A stretch of DNA of 64,000 bases, taken from Ganoderma boninense. Lineage: Eukaryota > Basidiomycota > Agaricomycetes > Polyporales > Polyporaceae. Numbering within the stretch: position 1 is the stretch's first letter; each line of letters opens with the position of its first letter. Made by a program: the position numbers and the translations under genes. A model generated the notes under the pieces. The model saw only the letters and a list, made by a program, of their open reading frames with translations, was not told the DNA's origin and did no database searches. Shown here piece by piece: positions 45,746-60,608 of this stretch. Where the stretch lies: the NCBI GenBank assembly GCA_002900995.3, contig CM035306.1, forward strand, positions 3,692,100 to 3,756,099, read 5' to 3'.

Positions 45746-48733
45746 AGCAGGTCTTGGCGGCGCAGTTGACTCCAGCTGTCGGTTGACGTGGTGAAGCGAA
45801 TGGGAAAGTCAGTGTCTCCCCGTCGCCGGACTGTAAAGGGTTTATCAGTGGCTACTTTGTCCGGAACGTGCGATGGAAGACCGAGCGTACGTACAAGAAG
45901 CATGCAAGGAAGTTTGATCAGGTCCGAGGGCGCTGATGAACATGCGTCATGTTAGGTGATGTACCGTGAAGAGGCTGCATGTCCGTTCTGCGGGAATAGC
46001 CTCTGATACTGGCACCCGAAAGCTCAGTGAATATTGCGTCTGACCACTGGACCCTGTGAACAAGCCTGGTTCAGAGGGCAACGAAACAGAAACCACTGAG
46101 TCGCGCGAGGGCAAAGATGTACATACACAGATGTAGACCGGCGATAGGAATGCGCGGCGGCCATCGAGCGAGGAGATTCTACTGAGTATGGCAACCGAAC
46201 GTTAGGAAGATGCGTGCAGTGTGAAGAAAAGTGAATAGAAGGCACGCACTTGAGCGTGGCGAAACGGCTATAAGATTAGCCATAATTACGCCGGTGTGCG
46301 CACTGCCCACTGAACTAGAAGCCAGCTTATTAGCAGGCCGTTGGAACCGAGAGGACTCCTAGAAATATCTCGTCCAGGTGAATGTCGATGATATCGAACC
46401 GCTGCGACCCCTTTGCAGCTCCTACAACGATGATAAGAGCTGAGCCAAATCGCCATGCAGAATTAGGGAGTCTCCGGTGATTGAAACGCACGCACTCATC
46501 GCTATGGCGATTCACATCTGCGCTCGAGCGAAACGCCGGTACGAGCTTCGGTCGCCAAATCGTCTTCGGCTCCAAGCGCTCTCAAAACCCTGGCGAAGAT
46601 CGCCCTTATCAGCAAGTGCACTACCTGGTCAGGCTAGAGTCCTGGTGGAGAACGAGAATAGCAGTTCTTGCGCCGAGTTCGAGCACTCCTGTGAAAAACG
46701 AAATAATAAGGTTTCAACAGAGAGAAGTTTCAGATGTCGGTATGCCAGAGCAAGCAAAACGCACATGACGATTGGTGACATTTACGAACGATGTATACGA
46801 GGTGAATTAACCCCAGTCGCGGGCTAAAGATCAAAATCGCCCGCCTTCCCTCAGGAGGAATGTAGGGTTGCTTCGTGCTTCCAACTTCGCTTTCAGATCG
46901 TCAATAGGATGCCTTGTTCCGAATGCAGTCGCCCATAGCATGCGTGCATCGGGTTCAGGAAAACCAAGTCCGGCATCTCTCGGGGCTATGGACAGGCCGT
47001 CGTCCATCTTCCACAGACCGCAGAAGACGCCCAGTCGTCTTCTCCCGCGAGCTTTCGCTGCGAAGCTGGAGCATATTTGGCACCAGTGCACCTTCTCCCG
47101 TAACTTGCTGCCATGCAGAGAAGGTAGTGAGGGCCAATGCTACCCCGGAGTGATGACGCCTGTCAACGGCCTGGAGCTCATTGCATGCGGTAGCGACATG
47201 AAGGATCTGGCTCGAAGGGGTTAGCTGACACGCCCGCCACGCATCGCCCGTCGTCGCAGGGTGGCCGCTGCTCGCTCGAACAAAAGCTACACGTTCACCG
47301 CCGGATACAGATTTAGTGAGCGAACCTACGAATCTCCGCGGCGAGGAGGCTTACTGGTTCCTCTCATCATTTCGTGCCTTCCCCAGTGGTCGCTGGTGAT
47401 CGTACCTATACAGTACTCTGTGCTCCTGAATAGTATGACGACAAGAGTTGGGTGGGTCAGGATGGGAAGTGTGTGGATATTTAAGCATCGAGAGCTCATA
47501 CCAAGAGATACTAAGCCGATGGCAACGGAAGAAGTGGCGAGAGCAGGCCTCATAGCTTGGTTGTGAGCTTCGATGACGAATTGTGGTTTTGTTTGAGAGG
47601 CCGTTTCTATGTAAGGTCGAAACCCTCATATCAGGACAAAGGTTCCGGCCAGACTACGGATCGTCGACTTCTTGTTAGACTCTGTCTACAGCGTCTACCC
47701 CACTGTTCATTTGACGAGATCCACCCGAACGTTAAACTTATCTGTGTGAGCCCATGATTGTCAAGTCGTCAGCATCCACTCGTGTTCCGGATATCGCATA
47801 AAAAGCGGACAAAGACTGACCTCAGCACACTCACACGACGCACACTGCCCAGCAAAACGCTGATAGATGAACTGGACCTTCTGGGCTAGCCACGTACGTA
47901 GCCAGCCAAGTCGACCCTTCCAACACTGTTACGCATCTTCACAGACGAGTGTCGCAACAAGCACTGTCCGAATCGACATCAAACCTATGCATTGGCAAAC
48001 ATCCCGTACACGTCTTCCTAGCAAGACAATCAGTCCGGATTGGTTGAAGCGAATACCAATTTGCATCCACGTACCATCGTACACTGTTATCCTCCAAATC
48101 TACCGCAAGACATACCTCAAAACGACAGCGCTAGAGGCTCATGTACGCGACCTTGCTTACTACGGAGCCGCGTGTCTGCAGTGCTGATCTCAAACCAGTT
48201 GATCAATATCGTCTTGGTCGCCCATCCAGACATCCGCAAAGACCTATTCGTATGACGCAGATTGAGCTGTTGAGGGCCGTAAGATAAGGTAGGGGCGTGG
48301 TGGTTACAGGACAGGGGACAAGGATTGTGGCCATGTTGCGGTCTTAAAAGTACATGAAAAAGGCACACCTTGGCTGACATACCGCGTCTCGAAGCCTTGA
48401 TGCCCTCATCCGGCGAGTCGGTGTATTTGCTTCATACTAGTCGTCACGTAGATAAGGCGGAACCATTGAGCGATGTCGCAAGAGTGATATATAACGTGAG
48501 TGAGTAGCAGGAAGCAAGATGTATCCACCACGCGCGGTGTGGCCTGAGGGCGGATCGGAGTTGAGATTGATGTGCTCACGCTAGCATAACCCCATCCTTA
48601 GCGTGTACTACGTTCTTTCGCGGGGTTTGTTCGTCACTCGATGGTAGGAGAAAATGACTACATCACAACAGCTACAGTACGACATGTGAAAACCGCAAAC
48701 CGACGATGGAGAAACAGCAAAGGCGAAGGAGAT
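45746..48733. other. 3-kb interval without a supportable gene
   Basis: Between the hydrolase start and the SF3B2 stop. On the minus strand a few stretches look weakly protein-like (46831-47091, ending in DDLKAKLEARSNPTFLLREG; 47326-47560 with hydrophobic ATSSVAIGLVSLGMSS; 46330-46460), as if from a multi-exon membrane protein, but I could not join them with consistent phases. Composition is AT-richer than the gene-poor island on the left. No RNA gene or repeat recognised. Confidence 0.35.
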
Positions 48734-50821
48734 CTAGAACTTGAAGTCTTTCTCCTTTCGCCTTTCTCTGTCCCGATCCGCCTTCTGCTTCTTGCTCGCC
48801 ATCTCCTTTGCGATCATGTCCGAGAAGTCCTCCTTCGAGCCCGGCACACCCGCAGAGCCACGCGAGTGCTGGTCGTACTTGCGGCGCAAGTCTTCTGTCG
48901 ACATCCCTTCCAGCTCGGCCGCATCGATGGAGACGTCCACACCGGAGCCACGGCGCTGTCAGACACACGGATCAGGGTCAGCACAGATGACTTCGCACGG
49001 CGCGTAAACACGGGCCAGCCCACCTTGTTGCTCCGCTCCTCGTTTCCCAGCACTGGAATGGCTCCCCCAGACGAGACCGCACTGACATCGTATCCACGCT
49101 CGCTTCCCATGAGTCCCCGGACGGACGTCTGCTTCTCCGGCACCACCTGGTAGAGCGATCTCGGCCCAGTGTCTGCGTCCGGTGTCGGGCGAGACGCGTT
49201 TTTCCGGAGCTCCAGGAAGTCTGGCGTCTCGAGCCCTCCAGCGACTGTCGATACCACGCTGGCCATGCCGGACGGTGTCTCGAGACCTGAGGGCGTCTGC
49301 ATGCCGTCCACGGGCATCGCCTGCTGCTCCTCTTCCTCTTCTGACTCCTCCTCGCTCTCCTCCTCCTCTTCCTCCTCTTCTGGTTCGAGCTCACCCCACA
49401 AGTTACGGTCAACAGGTTCGCCCATCTAGAGATTGAGGTCAGTCAGTAAGTGAGAGAGAGCATAGAATCGTGAAAACGCACATCTGCATCGGTGTTCTTT
49501 GGCAAACACACCGAAGACATCACCGTAGAGCGGTCGGTTGTACTCGTCAAGCGGAGGCTTACCCCATCCACCCGGATGGAATCCCCATTGCGCGCTAGAG
49601 AACAGCGTCAAACTGGCAACCGCGGTTGACACATGAAATGGGACTCACCCTTCCGGTATAGGGGCATTTAGTCCGGGGATCCGGAGTGTTGGATAGCTGG
49701 GCGGTGGGCCAAAACGTTGCATGCTGATCAACCATGGCGGCGGAGCGAGTGGCGGTATTGACAGAGCTTCGACAAGTTCAGGGGACAGATCTCCAGGACG
49801 CTTGTGCTTCAGCTGCGTCTCAAACTCCTTGCCCTCGTAGTACCTAGAGCCAGAACAACATAAGACGATACCTTGGACAAGAGCAGATTCGCGTCACGTA
49901 CATTTCTCCGAAGCTCGTCACGTTGGGCTTTGTCATGAACTTGAAGAACGCATCGTGTAGCTTTTGGTAGTCGATGTCAACCTTGCCCATCTTCGGTTGC
50001 ACACGTTCACGAGTCTTGGCCTTGAGCGTCATGTTGGCCTCCTTTTCCTTGATGGCGTCGCGCATGGTCGCAATACCGGTGTCCGCGATGTACGAAGGCA
50101 GTTGGAATGGCGGCTTTTCAATACCACGCTTGCCCTGTAGGTAGTCGCGCTTCGCACTCCAGTGTGCTGGGATGGGCACGGTGTTACGATAGCTCTTCAA
50201 ATGCAGGAGGAGTCGCGGGTCGGAGGCGGTGACGTCTGTCCACTCGACGACCTCAGGCTTCTTCACGAGTTGCTTCAGCTCTGCGACCGTTAACCTGTTC
50301 ATCTTGCGCGCCTTCTTCTTGGACAACGGCTTCTTTTCTTCCGCGTCGGAATCGCCTTCAGACTCCATGTCGTCGTCCGAGTAGATGATCTCTCCCTTGC
50401 AGGTTCGCCTTCTCGGACCTAACAGGAGCACACGATGAAGGACGGCGAGGGAAGTAGAACGGAGGGTACGCACTGTTGTGATCTCGGCGGGGGCCTGGAA
50501 GCGGGCAAAGACGTTGGAGAATGCTTCGAGAGCTGGATCTTTGACATCCAACTGCTCAGATACGTACTCAACATGCTGTGGCTTCTCCTCCTCCATTGTC
50601 ACATCTTCGTCTACAGCGCCATTGACCTCTTCCGACTATAAAACGCACGTATAAGCATTAATTAAAGCGCAACAAGGATGTGTATATGGGCCTACCTTAG
50701 TGACCTTCTCCTCTGCCTTCTTGGCCTTGGCCTTCATCCGACGAACCTGGTTCTTCGACTTGACTTTGCCATTTGCCTTGATTCCGTTGATGGTCACTGA
50801 ACTATGCACTTGTGTAGCCAT
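48734..50821 (-). CDS. SF3B2: Splicing factor 3B subunit 2 (SF3b145/Cus1), 570 aa, with apparent frameshift
   Basis: U2 snRNP component that binds pre-mRNA upstream of the branch site and pairs with SF3B4. Exons 50821-50696, 50635-50474, 50395-49902, 49843-49649, 49594-49482, 49425-49024 and 48955-48734. Landmarks: basic NKVKSKNQVRRMKAKAKKAE-type N terminus, IIYSDDDMES, the DUF382 core (LSKKKARKMNRLTVAELKQL, VEWTDVTASDPRLLLHLKSY), the PSP domain (PPPWLISMQRFGPPPSYPTL, WGFHPGGWGKPPLDEYNRPL), a Glu-rich tract (WGELEPEEEEEEEE) and a C-terminal DRDRERRKEKDFKF. One extra base in the run at 49504-49506 breaks exon 5: it reads YGDVFGVFAK in frame but must continue PKNTDADMGEPVDR one frame over; deleting one base restores phase 0 at the next junction. 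The gene is essential in yeast, so a sequencing error is much more likely than a pseudogene. The acceptor of exon 3 (GCAAG) is inferred from frame. Confidence 0.95.
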
Positions 50822-51155
50822 GGTGAAGCGGCACAACGGAAAGCAAGAACAGTGAAAGGAGGCGAGACCAGAGGGAACGAGGAGTTGAGGACGCAGCGGT
50901 GAGCTCGTCCACTGCTGACGTAACGGTGGCCAATGTTGGCCCGATTTGGTAAACCGTCGGGGTTCGAAATCCGTCGGCACCGGCCGACGACGAGGAAGAG
51001 GCCTTTGGCATAGCAAATTTTGCTGCAATCAAGGTCTCCGACCACCACCCTCCACGATCTATCGATCCTTACCCGACACCAACGTCTCCGGACTCTAGTC
51101 GACGAACGAGTCGACATTCTGCGAACTACAACTACTCATAACTAGTGTTTCCAAG
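50822..51155. promoter_or_regulatory. Divergent promoter SF3B2/eIF4A
   Basis: 334 bp between two housekeeping start codons facing away from each other. Non-coding, with no obvious TATA box in either direction, as often in housekeeping genes. Confidence 0.5.
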
Positions 51156-52696
<1,541 letters not shown>

Positions 52697-53551
52697 ATGA
52701 TTTTTATTCGCCTTGCTGTTCCCTATTTGTAACATCGCACACTCGCCATCACCTCCTGATATCGCCTGCGGATCAAAAGCGCACAGTCGTCCATCCTCTC
52801 TCAACATCTTGCCATTCCCATCGATCGCCATCGTCATCCGTCGCACACGCCGCCCTTGTCCTCCCCCCTCTCTCCTCCCGTGGAGCCGCCCTTCGCCGTC
52901 GTCGTCGCCACCACAAGACCAGTGTAGAAGCAGTGAAGTCTTTTGTTGTATATGCTCCGTACGATGGTCCGAGGCTGGTGCCCTGATCTCTCCCGCGTGT
53001 TTGTGTATATGTATCCCGAGAGGGGCGTACGATACGATGATGATATAACGTGTTCTGATGGATACGAGACGGGTGTGGCAAAAAAAGCCAAATCAATGAT
53101 GCACAGAGTCGGGACTTACGACGGGGGCGGCGTGGGCTAGGCACGGATGAGGCTGTTGTGTGGGCGCCTGGAATGGGAAGGCGGGGGCGGTGGCGGCTGT
53201 CAAGGCCACACTCATAACGAGCCGGCTGTCCGCCTGCGCGGGCGACAGCTGCAGCGCTGCCCAGTCGCCCCTCCGACTCCCGATTCCCGACATCCGACCC
53301 GCCGTCTGATCTTCACAGACGTCACCCATACCGCCTCGTAATAGGTAGTATTTATCCGTGGGCTGCCATCCATGCCCCTCCAGTCCGGGCCTCCTACCTT
53401 CGCCTGAGCTTATTCTCTCGCCACCACGCTTAGGCTTCCGCTTTCTTCATTCCAAAACAACGCTTTATTCTTCAGCTCCTCCGTGCTTCATCACGCCGCA
53501 ACCAACCCTCGGACCAGCACACACAATATTCAATTGTATAAATTATTATAT
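52697..53551. other. Intergenic eIF4A 3' side to phosphatase promoter
   Basis: 855 bp. The left ~350 bp is eIF4A 3' untranslated sequence; the right part, with pyrimidine-rich runs and an AT-rich stretch (ATTATTATATATG) just at the phosphatase start, is promoter and leader. No other gene seen. Confidence 0.45.
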
Positions 53552-54301
53552 ATGGTGAGTATCATCTTCACCTTCACCCCCCTTCTCCTTCTTCCTTCCC
53601 CTCTGCCGACACTCACGCCGCCCTCTGCTGGTCAGATATTGCACATGCCTATGCCTCAGCTTTCGCTCTCCACCTCTCTCGCGCAGCTCCCGCGCTCTGC
53701 CATCTACGACGACGCGTCCTCCCCCGCGCCCTCACCTCTCCAGACCGAGCCCCCCGCACAGATCGCCGAGAACGTCTTCCTCGGCGACCTTGCGGCCGCC
53801 GAGTCCCCAGACGTCCTCGCCACGCTTGGCATCACACATGTCCTCAGCGTGATGTCCGGGCACGTCGCGCTCCCACCCTCCACCGACCTCCCGCACCTGG
53901 GCCCCTACCAGCCCCTCCAGCGCTGCCAAGTGTCGGTGCAAGACCACCCGTTCGTCGAGCTCGCATCGCACCTCCCACGGACGACCGCCTGGATCGCGAC
54001 CGCGCTCCGCGACCCGCACGCGCGCGTGCTCGTGCACTGCGTGCAGGGCATCAGCCGGAGCGCGACCGTCGCCGCCGCGTACCTCATGGCGACGAAGGGC
54101 CTGTCGCCCGCCGACGCCGTGGCGCGCGTGAAGCAGCTCCGCCACTGCGCGAACCCGAACACGGGCTTCCGCGACCAGCTCCTCGAGTACGAGCAGTGCC
54201 TCCTCAAGACCCGCGCCCGCGAGCACTACACGCACCCTCATACACACGCACACGCACACCATGCGCATTCGTACAGGCCGGGGCGAGGCGATCTGCGGTA
54301 G
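53552..54301 (+). CDS. Dual-specificity protein phosphatase (222 aa)
   Basis: Exon 1 is only the start codon (53552-53554) followed by a GTGAGT donor; exon 2 is 53636-54301. Without splicing, the frame also reads through the intron as a hydrophobic stretch, so an unspliced product starting at the same ATG or an upstream codon is possible. The catalytic loop VHCVQGISRSATVAAAYLM has the HC(x)5R signature (Cys nucleophile, Arg for phosphate binding), and the general-acid Asp fits VQDHPFVEL. The leading strand ENVFLGDLAAAESPDVLATL and LGITHVLSV are typical of small VH1-like phosphatases. The N-terminal ~45 residues are Ser/Pro-rich; the C terminus is His-rich (HPHTHAHAHHAHS) from a CAC/CAT repeat and may bind metal or simply be repeat-derived. 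Substrate unknown; MAP-kinase-type or RNA-type specificity cannot be told from the sequence. Confidence 0.9.
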   Translation: MVSIIFTFTPLLLLPSPLPTLTPPSAGQILHMPMPQLSLSTSLAQLPRSAIYDDASSPAPSPLQTEPPAQIAENVFLGDLAAAESPDVLATLGITHVLSVMSGHVALPPSTDLPHLGPYQPLQRCQVSVQDHPFVELASHLPRTTAWIATALRDPHARVLVHCVQGISRSATVAAAYLMATKGLSPADAVARVKQLRHCANPNTGFRDQLLEYEQCLLKTRAREHYTHPHTHAHAHHAHSYRPGRGDLR

Positions 54302-56568
54302 GGCCGCGCGGACTCCGTCTCGGTGTGCGGCGTGCGGCGTGCGGTGTGCGTACCGGTTGGGGGAGCCTGAGGCGTGGCGGACGGATGCGGTTCCGTGAGT
54401 CCAGCCTGAGATCCTGAGGTTCGTCCTTCGCATTACTGTTGCGTGCTATGCGGACAGTGCTGTTGCTGTGATTTTGTTTCTGTTTCTACGCCCCCGCGAC
54501 TCCTCCCCCTAAATCCCAATCCGAAATCCTAGATGTCGCAATTTCCACCTTCTTTACTGTCGTTCATAACCCGTTCATATTGCTAACCTGTATTTGCGTT
54601 GCCACGCCCCCACCCGCTATACGCGTCATACATACCAACACGCTATCCATACCTTCTCTTCTCTCTCTCCTCCTCTCGGGGAAACAAAAGCAGCGTACCA
54701 TCTACCCACCGGGGACGTCCGCCGCTGGTGGTCCCAGTGATATTTACATACTATAAATCCACCTATCTCGTGCACATGCCGTTCCCCTTCCTGTATGTAT
54801 GCTGTCGTGCCGTTGAGACTGAAGACTCCAGCGCAGAATTATTGTGTCGCGTCCCAGTCCGAGTGCCCACAAGGGGCGATGTCCGAGTCCACGCGTCGCA
54901 GCCCATTCACAGGTCAGAGTCTACGCCCATCCACCGTCTACGTACGCTGCCTCGGTCCGCCCGATTTTTTTTTCGTGTTTCGTGTTCCAGATAGTGGATC
55001 CGCAGTACAATTCTTTCTGGGCGGTTTGCACCGCCCCAAGTTTCTCCGCTCGCCTCTAGGTTTTCAGCCCCGCAATGCACGGCCGCTGACTCCATCGAGC
55101 CAATATCCGGTTGAGCGTGACGATGCAATCATGATTTAGTAGCCGGAAAAAACATCAGAGAGAAGAAAGAAGCACGCATTCAATTCGCCTACACTTCGCA
55201 AGCTGCAACCCTGGAGACCCGACTCGGATACCCTGCCATGATGCCATGATCCACCGCGCCAACCAGCCCGGGGCAAAAGCTGTGCAGCCTGAGCCAGTTG
55301 CAAGAATGAAATTGATGGCGATTACCGAGCACCATGATTCCGTGAAGGGCAGTAAACTTTCTCTGATCGCCGCAACCGTGCATACATGTGTTTAACCTGC
55401 TCTACTATGTCCTTAGCTGTCTCATCGTCGCATTGCTCGGACCCCTTCGAACCCCAGGCTGGTCCGACCGCGAGCGAGCCTTCGTACGGATCATGATTCA
55501 CGGCGCACGCATCCTCCCCAGACTCCAGTCGGTCCTGCAAGTTGCCAGGCCCCGGAAGATCATCGATCACGCTTGTGCGGGGGTAGGTAAGTATTCCAAG
55601 ACTCGGACGCGCCGCGTCGCTGCTTCTCCGCGTTCTTGAATCTGAATCAGATGACGTCGGTGCGGCCGTAAGCAGCAAGCTGCAACTAAGAGGAGGTTCT
55701 TGGAGAGCGGCAGCGGCGCGGACGCGCTTGGGCGGTACCTATGGCACACGAGATACATGATCTGTGATTCATTCAATGATTCAGAACTTCAGAGACTGAG
55801 ACCGCCGCAACGTCAACACGCAGTGCACAGCGTCGGGCCTGAGCGACCTTGGTCGAACCACACTGGTGGGAGGCAGTTATAACATCAGGAGATCCCGCAG
55901 CGACGACGCGCAAGCGAAGCCTCCTACAGCCAGTGCTAAGAAGTGATTATGGGGAGGAGGCCTGCGGCCTGAGGAGGGGCGTCGACGGGTGGAGACGGAG
56001 CATCGGGGGATCCCCGCGTGCTTCGTCGATCGTGCGACGTGACGGCGACGTTCCATGGAAGGGGGCCACACATTGCGGCAACTTACCCAGAACGGTGTTT
56101 AACCACCACCGTGCATTCATGCATACTTATGCACATATGCATGCATGACGCATCGGCAGGACTGGACCCCCGACCGGTGTTCGCGGATCCTTTCCTAGAA
56201 AACACATGCGAGGGTCGAGCCAGTACTCACCATTCAATAATGAAATGAATGCAGGACACTTACTGCGGGCCATCGGATCGGCTTCGGAGGCACGTTCGGC
56301 TAATGCTGGACATTGGCACATCTGGACATGTTCGATGGAAAAAACAAACATAGCGGAAGATCCCTAGCAGACTTGGGTGTGGAAAAACTATACGTACAGT
56401 TACATATTACAATACATGCACAATTACCTCTGTCCGACCAACCGTTCTACACACAGCAAATAAGATGACGATGATAATAAAGCCGCCGGCGATGCCACTG
56501 GATGGGCGGCGTCCGCAGCGAGAAGCAAGAGCAAGGATGGGGTGGGCGGTGAGGCGGGACGGACTGCT
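54302..56568. other. 2.3-kb interval without a supportable gene
   Basis: Between the phosphatase and the Rab gene (the latter's 3' side on the right). A stretch at 55,340-55,640 is open on both strands: plus 55,388-55,636 (hydrophobic start MFNLLYYVLSCLIVALL) and minus (GNLQDRLESGEDACAVNHD). One of them could be a small gene, but there is no family match and no neighbouring exon. Some GCATGCAT-type words occur near 56,120-56,150. Confidence 0.35.
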
Positions 56569-57928
<1,360 letters not shown>

Positions 57929-58335
57929 AATACAGATCCTGTCGTTCTATTGGGTATTGAATGGGTCCGAGTTGCAAGAGCAAAGGAGCTGTGGTATCGG
58001 AGATGTCGAAGGAGGTAGGAATGCCGAAAGGGAATCTAGGAGCGCCGTGAACGAGGTCTGTATGTGCGGAGCGAAGAGCGTGAGGCGTGATCCGGGCTCG
58101 GAGAAGGAGTGTACGAGGGGAAGTGTCGATACGGCAGGTGGTCGGTGAGCGTTGAGAGGAGGAGTCGTTGTGGGGGTGGCACTGAGTCCGAGCCAGACTC
58201 TCGAGGGTCTCGGTGCCATTGGGCGCTATGTGGGGCTGTCTGCACGTGATCTCGGAGCTACCCGGAAAGCACAGAGGTTGCGTTGACCGGAAGACGACCG
58301 CAACGTCCAGCTCACCCAAAACTCCTTCCGCCACG
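57929..58335. promoter_or_regulatory. Divergent promoter Rab/ATP synthase epsilon
   Basis: 407 bp between opposite start codons. It is open by chance in a minus frame (part of a 297-codon stretch from 58,730) but lacks any domain. No TATA box is evident. Confidence 0.45.
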
Positions 58336-58845
58336 ATGAGCAGTGCTACCTGGCGCAACGTTTTCACGTACGTTCCCCTCTGCCCTTCCACAGTCCTCTC
58401 GAACCTGTCAACCTTTTCTTCTCCAAACGATTCACCTTCGCGGGACTGATACGACCTCTTCTCGTCTTCGCGCCGTTTTGCAGGTACAACAAGTACACCC
58501 AAATCGCCGCCCGCGCCCTCCGCGCATCGCTCAAGGAGGAGGAGCGTGTCGCCGCTGAGAAGCGCGGCTTGACGATTCTCCGCTACCAACGCTGGGAGAA
58601 CGGTCAGGGTGGCCAGCAGGTGCGTCTTCGACGATATTCTCTCAGACGTCCATTGACAGTGTTCCATTGTTTTCCTCTCCGTTGCGCCGGGCCTCACCGC
58701 GGCCGCCTTGCTCTCCAATTGCCAATACACCGTCTGGGGTTACCCCATTGGCTCCCCTCGGCGCCCCCTTCTCCACTCGTCCTCGTCACAGACGTTCCTC
58801 AACCCTCCTCCCGAGACGGACGCGGCGAAGAAGGCAGCAGTGTAG
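58336..58845 (+). CDS. ATP15: Mitochondrial ATP synthase epsilon subunit (73 aa)
   Basis: Small subunit of the F1 central stalk, in the mitochondrial matrix. Exons 58336-58367, 58484-58619 and 58792-58845; phases agree. The sequence MSSATWRNVFTYNKYTQIAA, then LKEEERVAAEKRG, LRYQRWENGQGGQQ and a Lys/Ala end is the typical eukaryotic epsilon subunit (about 60-75 aa), which is imported without a cleaved presequence. The gene is easily missed because no exon exceeds 46 codons. Confidence 0.95.
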
Positions 58846-59652
58846 AGAGCTTCACCGCGTATTCGTTTAGCAGGAATAGATTTTTCCAAAGCGGGATGTT
58901 GTGACTCGGCGTGGATCCTGCGAATATAGTCTGGCGGCCTCATGCATATGGTCAATGCAATCGCCGCGCCGAACCTGCGTTTTCCTTGTTTCTGGCAACA
59001 AACGTATCAATTTCTGCTTTTCGTGCAGACGCACGGTGCCGAGTGAGGAGGACCGTTGCGGTCCAAAGATATTCGAGACCTATGCGGTACCCCCAAGGTG
59101 GCCTATAAAGCCCACCCGCAGGACACAACCGATCGCGAGACACGACCCGCCGCTGGACCCTGGACATGCTGCATGCGCGATTCCACCTTCCATTCTATAT
59201 CTTCCTAGAGAACACTAGCACGGAGCTACCGCATCCATCCGCATCCTCTCTTACTATCTTCCTCTATCTTTCCTCAAAAATGAGGATTCTTCTCTCTTCC
59301 TCGGACCTCGCGCGCGAGTTCTTGAGATTGGCTCTGCAGCAGAGATTAGCGCACGGCGTTGTGCCCTCAATCGCCGCCCGCACGTGCGGTGCCCAGTGTA
59401 CATATATGGGCGGGCGTTGCTTACGTATTGCCTCAGCGACCCAAAGCTCGTTCTCTCGGCCCCGCGTCCCTCGTCTGCCTTCACCTCCTCGCCGGTTCTC
59501 TCGTCTCCATCCACTTTCTCATCTCACCCTCTCGTTCTGTACGTTGCCCGTTTACCCCCTCGCCCTCGGTGCATTCATCGCCCGATCGCTCATGTTTCCC
59601 TCACGCCGCTGCTTCTCACATGATTTAGCAAAAACTTCTCCTCTCAAAACCA
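58846..59652. other. Intergenic with promoter of the CCHC protein gene
   Basis: 807 bp. A CCTATAAAG TATA-like word at about 59,100-59,108 and a long pyrimidine-rich leader (59,380-59,640) precede the CCHC gene. Transcription may start anywhere in 59.15-59.6 kb. No extra gene supported. Confidence 0.45.
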
Positions 59653-60608
59653 ATGGCTGCCCGCGGGTGCTTCAATTGCGGTGGATGTAAGTATTTGTTC
59701 CCTCGGCACGCTGACGGCTCTTTATATCGACGCCGATCATCCATTTTCTAATCGCGCGTCCTTCCTATCTCATCTTCAGTTGGCCACCAGGCCGCCAACT
59801 GCCCGAAGGCCGGCACCCCGACTTGGTAAGTCGTGCTCGAACCTCGTGTCAGACTCACGCTGAACTTCCACTTATCTCCCCAGTTACAACTGTGGTCTGG
59901 AGGGGCACGTCTCGAAAGACTGCACTGCGGAGACCAAGGCCAAGACGTGCTACAAGTGCGGCCAGGAGGGCCACATCGTGCGTCCCCCTCTCCCTCCTGC
60001 TTACGGTCCCGCTAACGGGCAGCGTACGCTCGCAGTCCAGAGAATGCCCTGAGAACGCGAACGCGAACAGCGGCAGCGGAGGCTACTCCGCCTTCAACAG
60101 CAGCTCGTCTGGCACTGAATGCTACCGCTGCGGTAAGGTCGGCCACATTGCTCGCGCCTGCCCGGAGGCTCCTGGCGGCGCGGGCGGTGGATACGGCGGG
60201 TACTCCAGCTTCGGCGGCCAGCAGAGGACTTGGTACGTGTCTCGTTACCGTATCACATGACTTCTCGCTAACAACATGTACGTTATCCTCGTGCAGCTAC
60301 ACCTGCGGCGGTGTCGGCCACCTGTCGCGCGACTGCGTGCAGGGGTCCAAGTGCTACAACTGCAGCGGCTTCGTAAGTTGCTGTGACGCTCACTGTCTTT
60401 GCATCAAACTGATGATTGGCGTATAGGGCCACATCTCAAAGGACTGCCCGCAACCTCAGAGACGCGCCTGCTATACCTGCGGATCTGAAGGGTATGCGAC
60501 CGTTGTTTGTATCTTCCGTGAGATCTGCATGTTCTGACGTCTGCTTCTAGACACATTTCTCGCGACTGTCCCAACAGTGCGACCACTGCTGCCTCGGAGG
60601 GTGTCTGA
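59653..60608 (+). CDS. Seven-knuckle CCHC zinc-finger protein (CNBP/Gis2/Byr3 type), 189 aa
   Basis: Single-stranded nucleic-acid-binding protein; yeast Gis2 and human CNBP bind mRNA and associate with ribosomes. Exons 59653-59686, 59780-59825, 59884-59977, 60036-60232, 60297-60372, 60427-60491 and 60551-60608; all phases agree. Seven CX2CX4HX4C knuckles occur: FNCGGFGHQAANC, YNCGLEGHVSKDC, YKCGQEGHISREC, YRCGKVGHIARAC, YTCGGVGHLSRDC, YNCSGFGHISKDC and YTCGSEGHISRDC. A Gly/Ser-rich linker (after knuckle 3) and a GGAGGGYGGYSSFGG linker (after knuckle 4) separate them. All six introns fall inside or at the edge of a knuckle, so mis-splicing would always destroy a finger. Confidence 0.97.

Noticed and set aside
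55388..55639. Small open frame with a hydrophobic start (MFNLLYYVLSCLIVALL)
   Set aside because: The opposite strand is open with similarly plausible composition; without a homologue or splice partner neither can be preferred.
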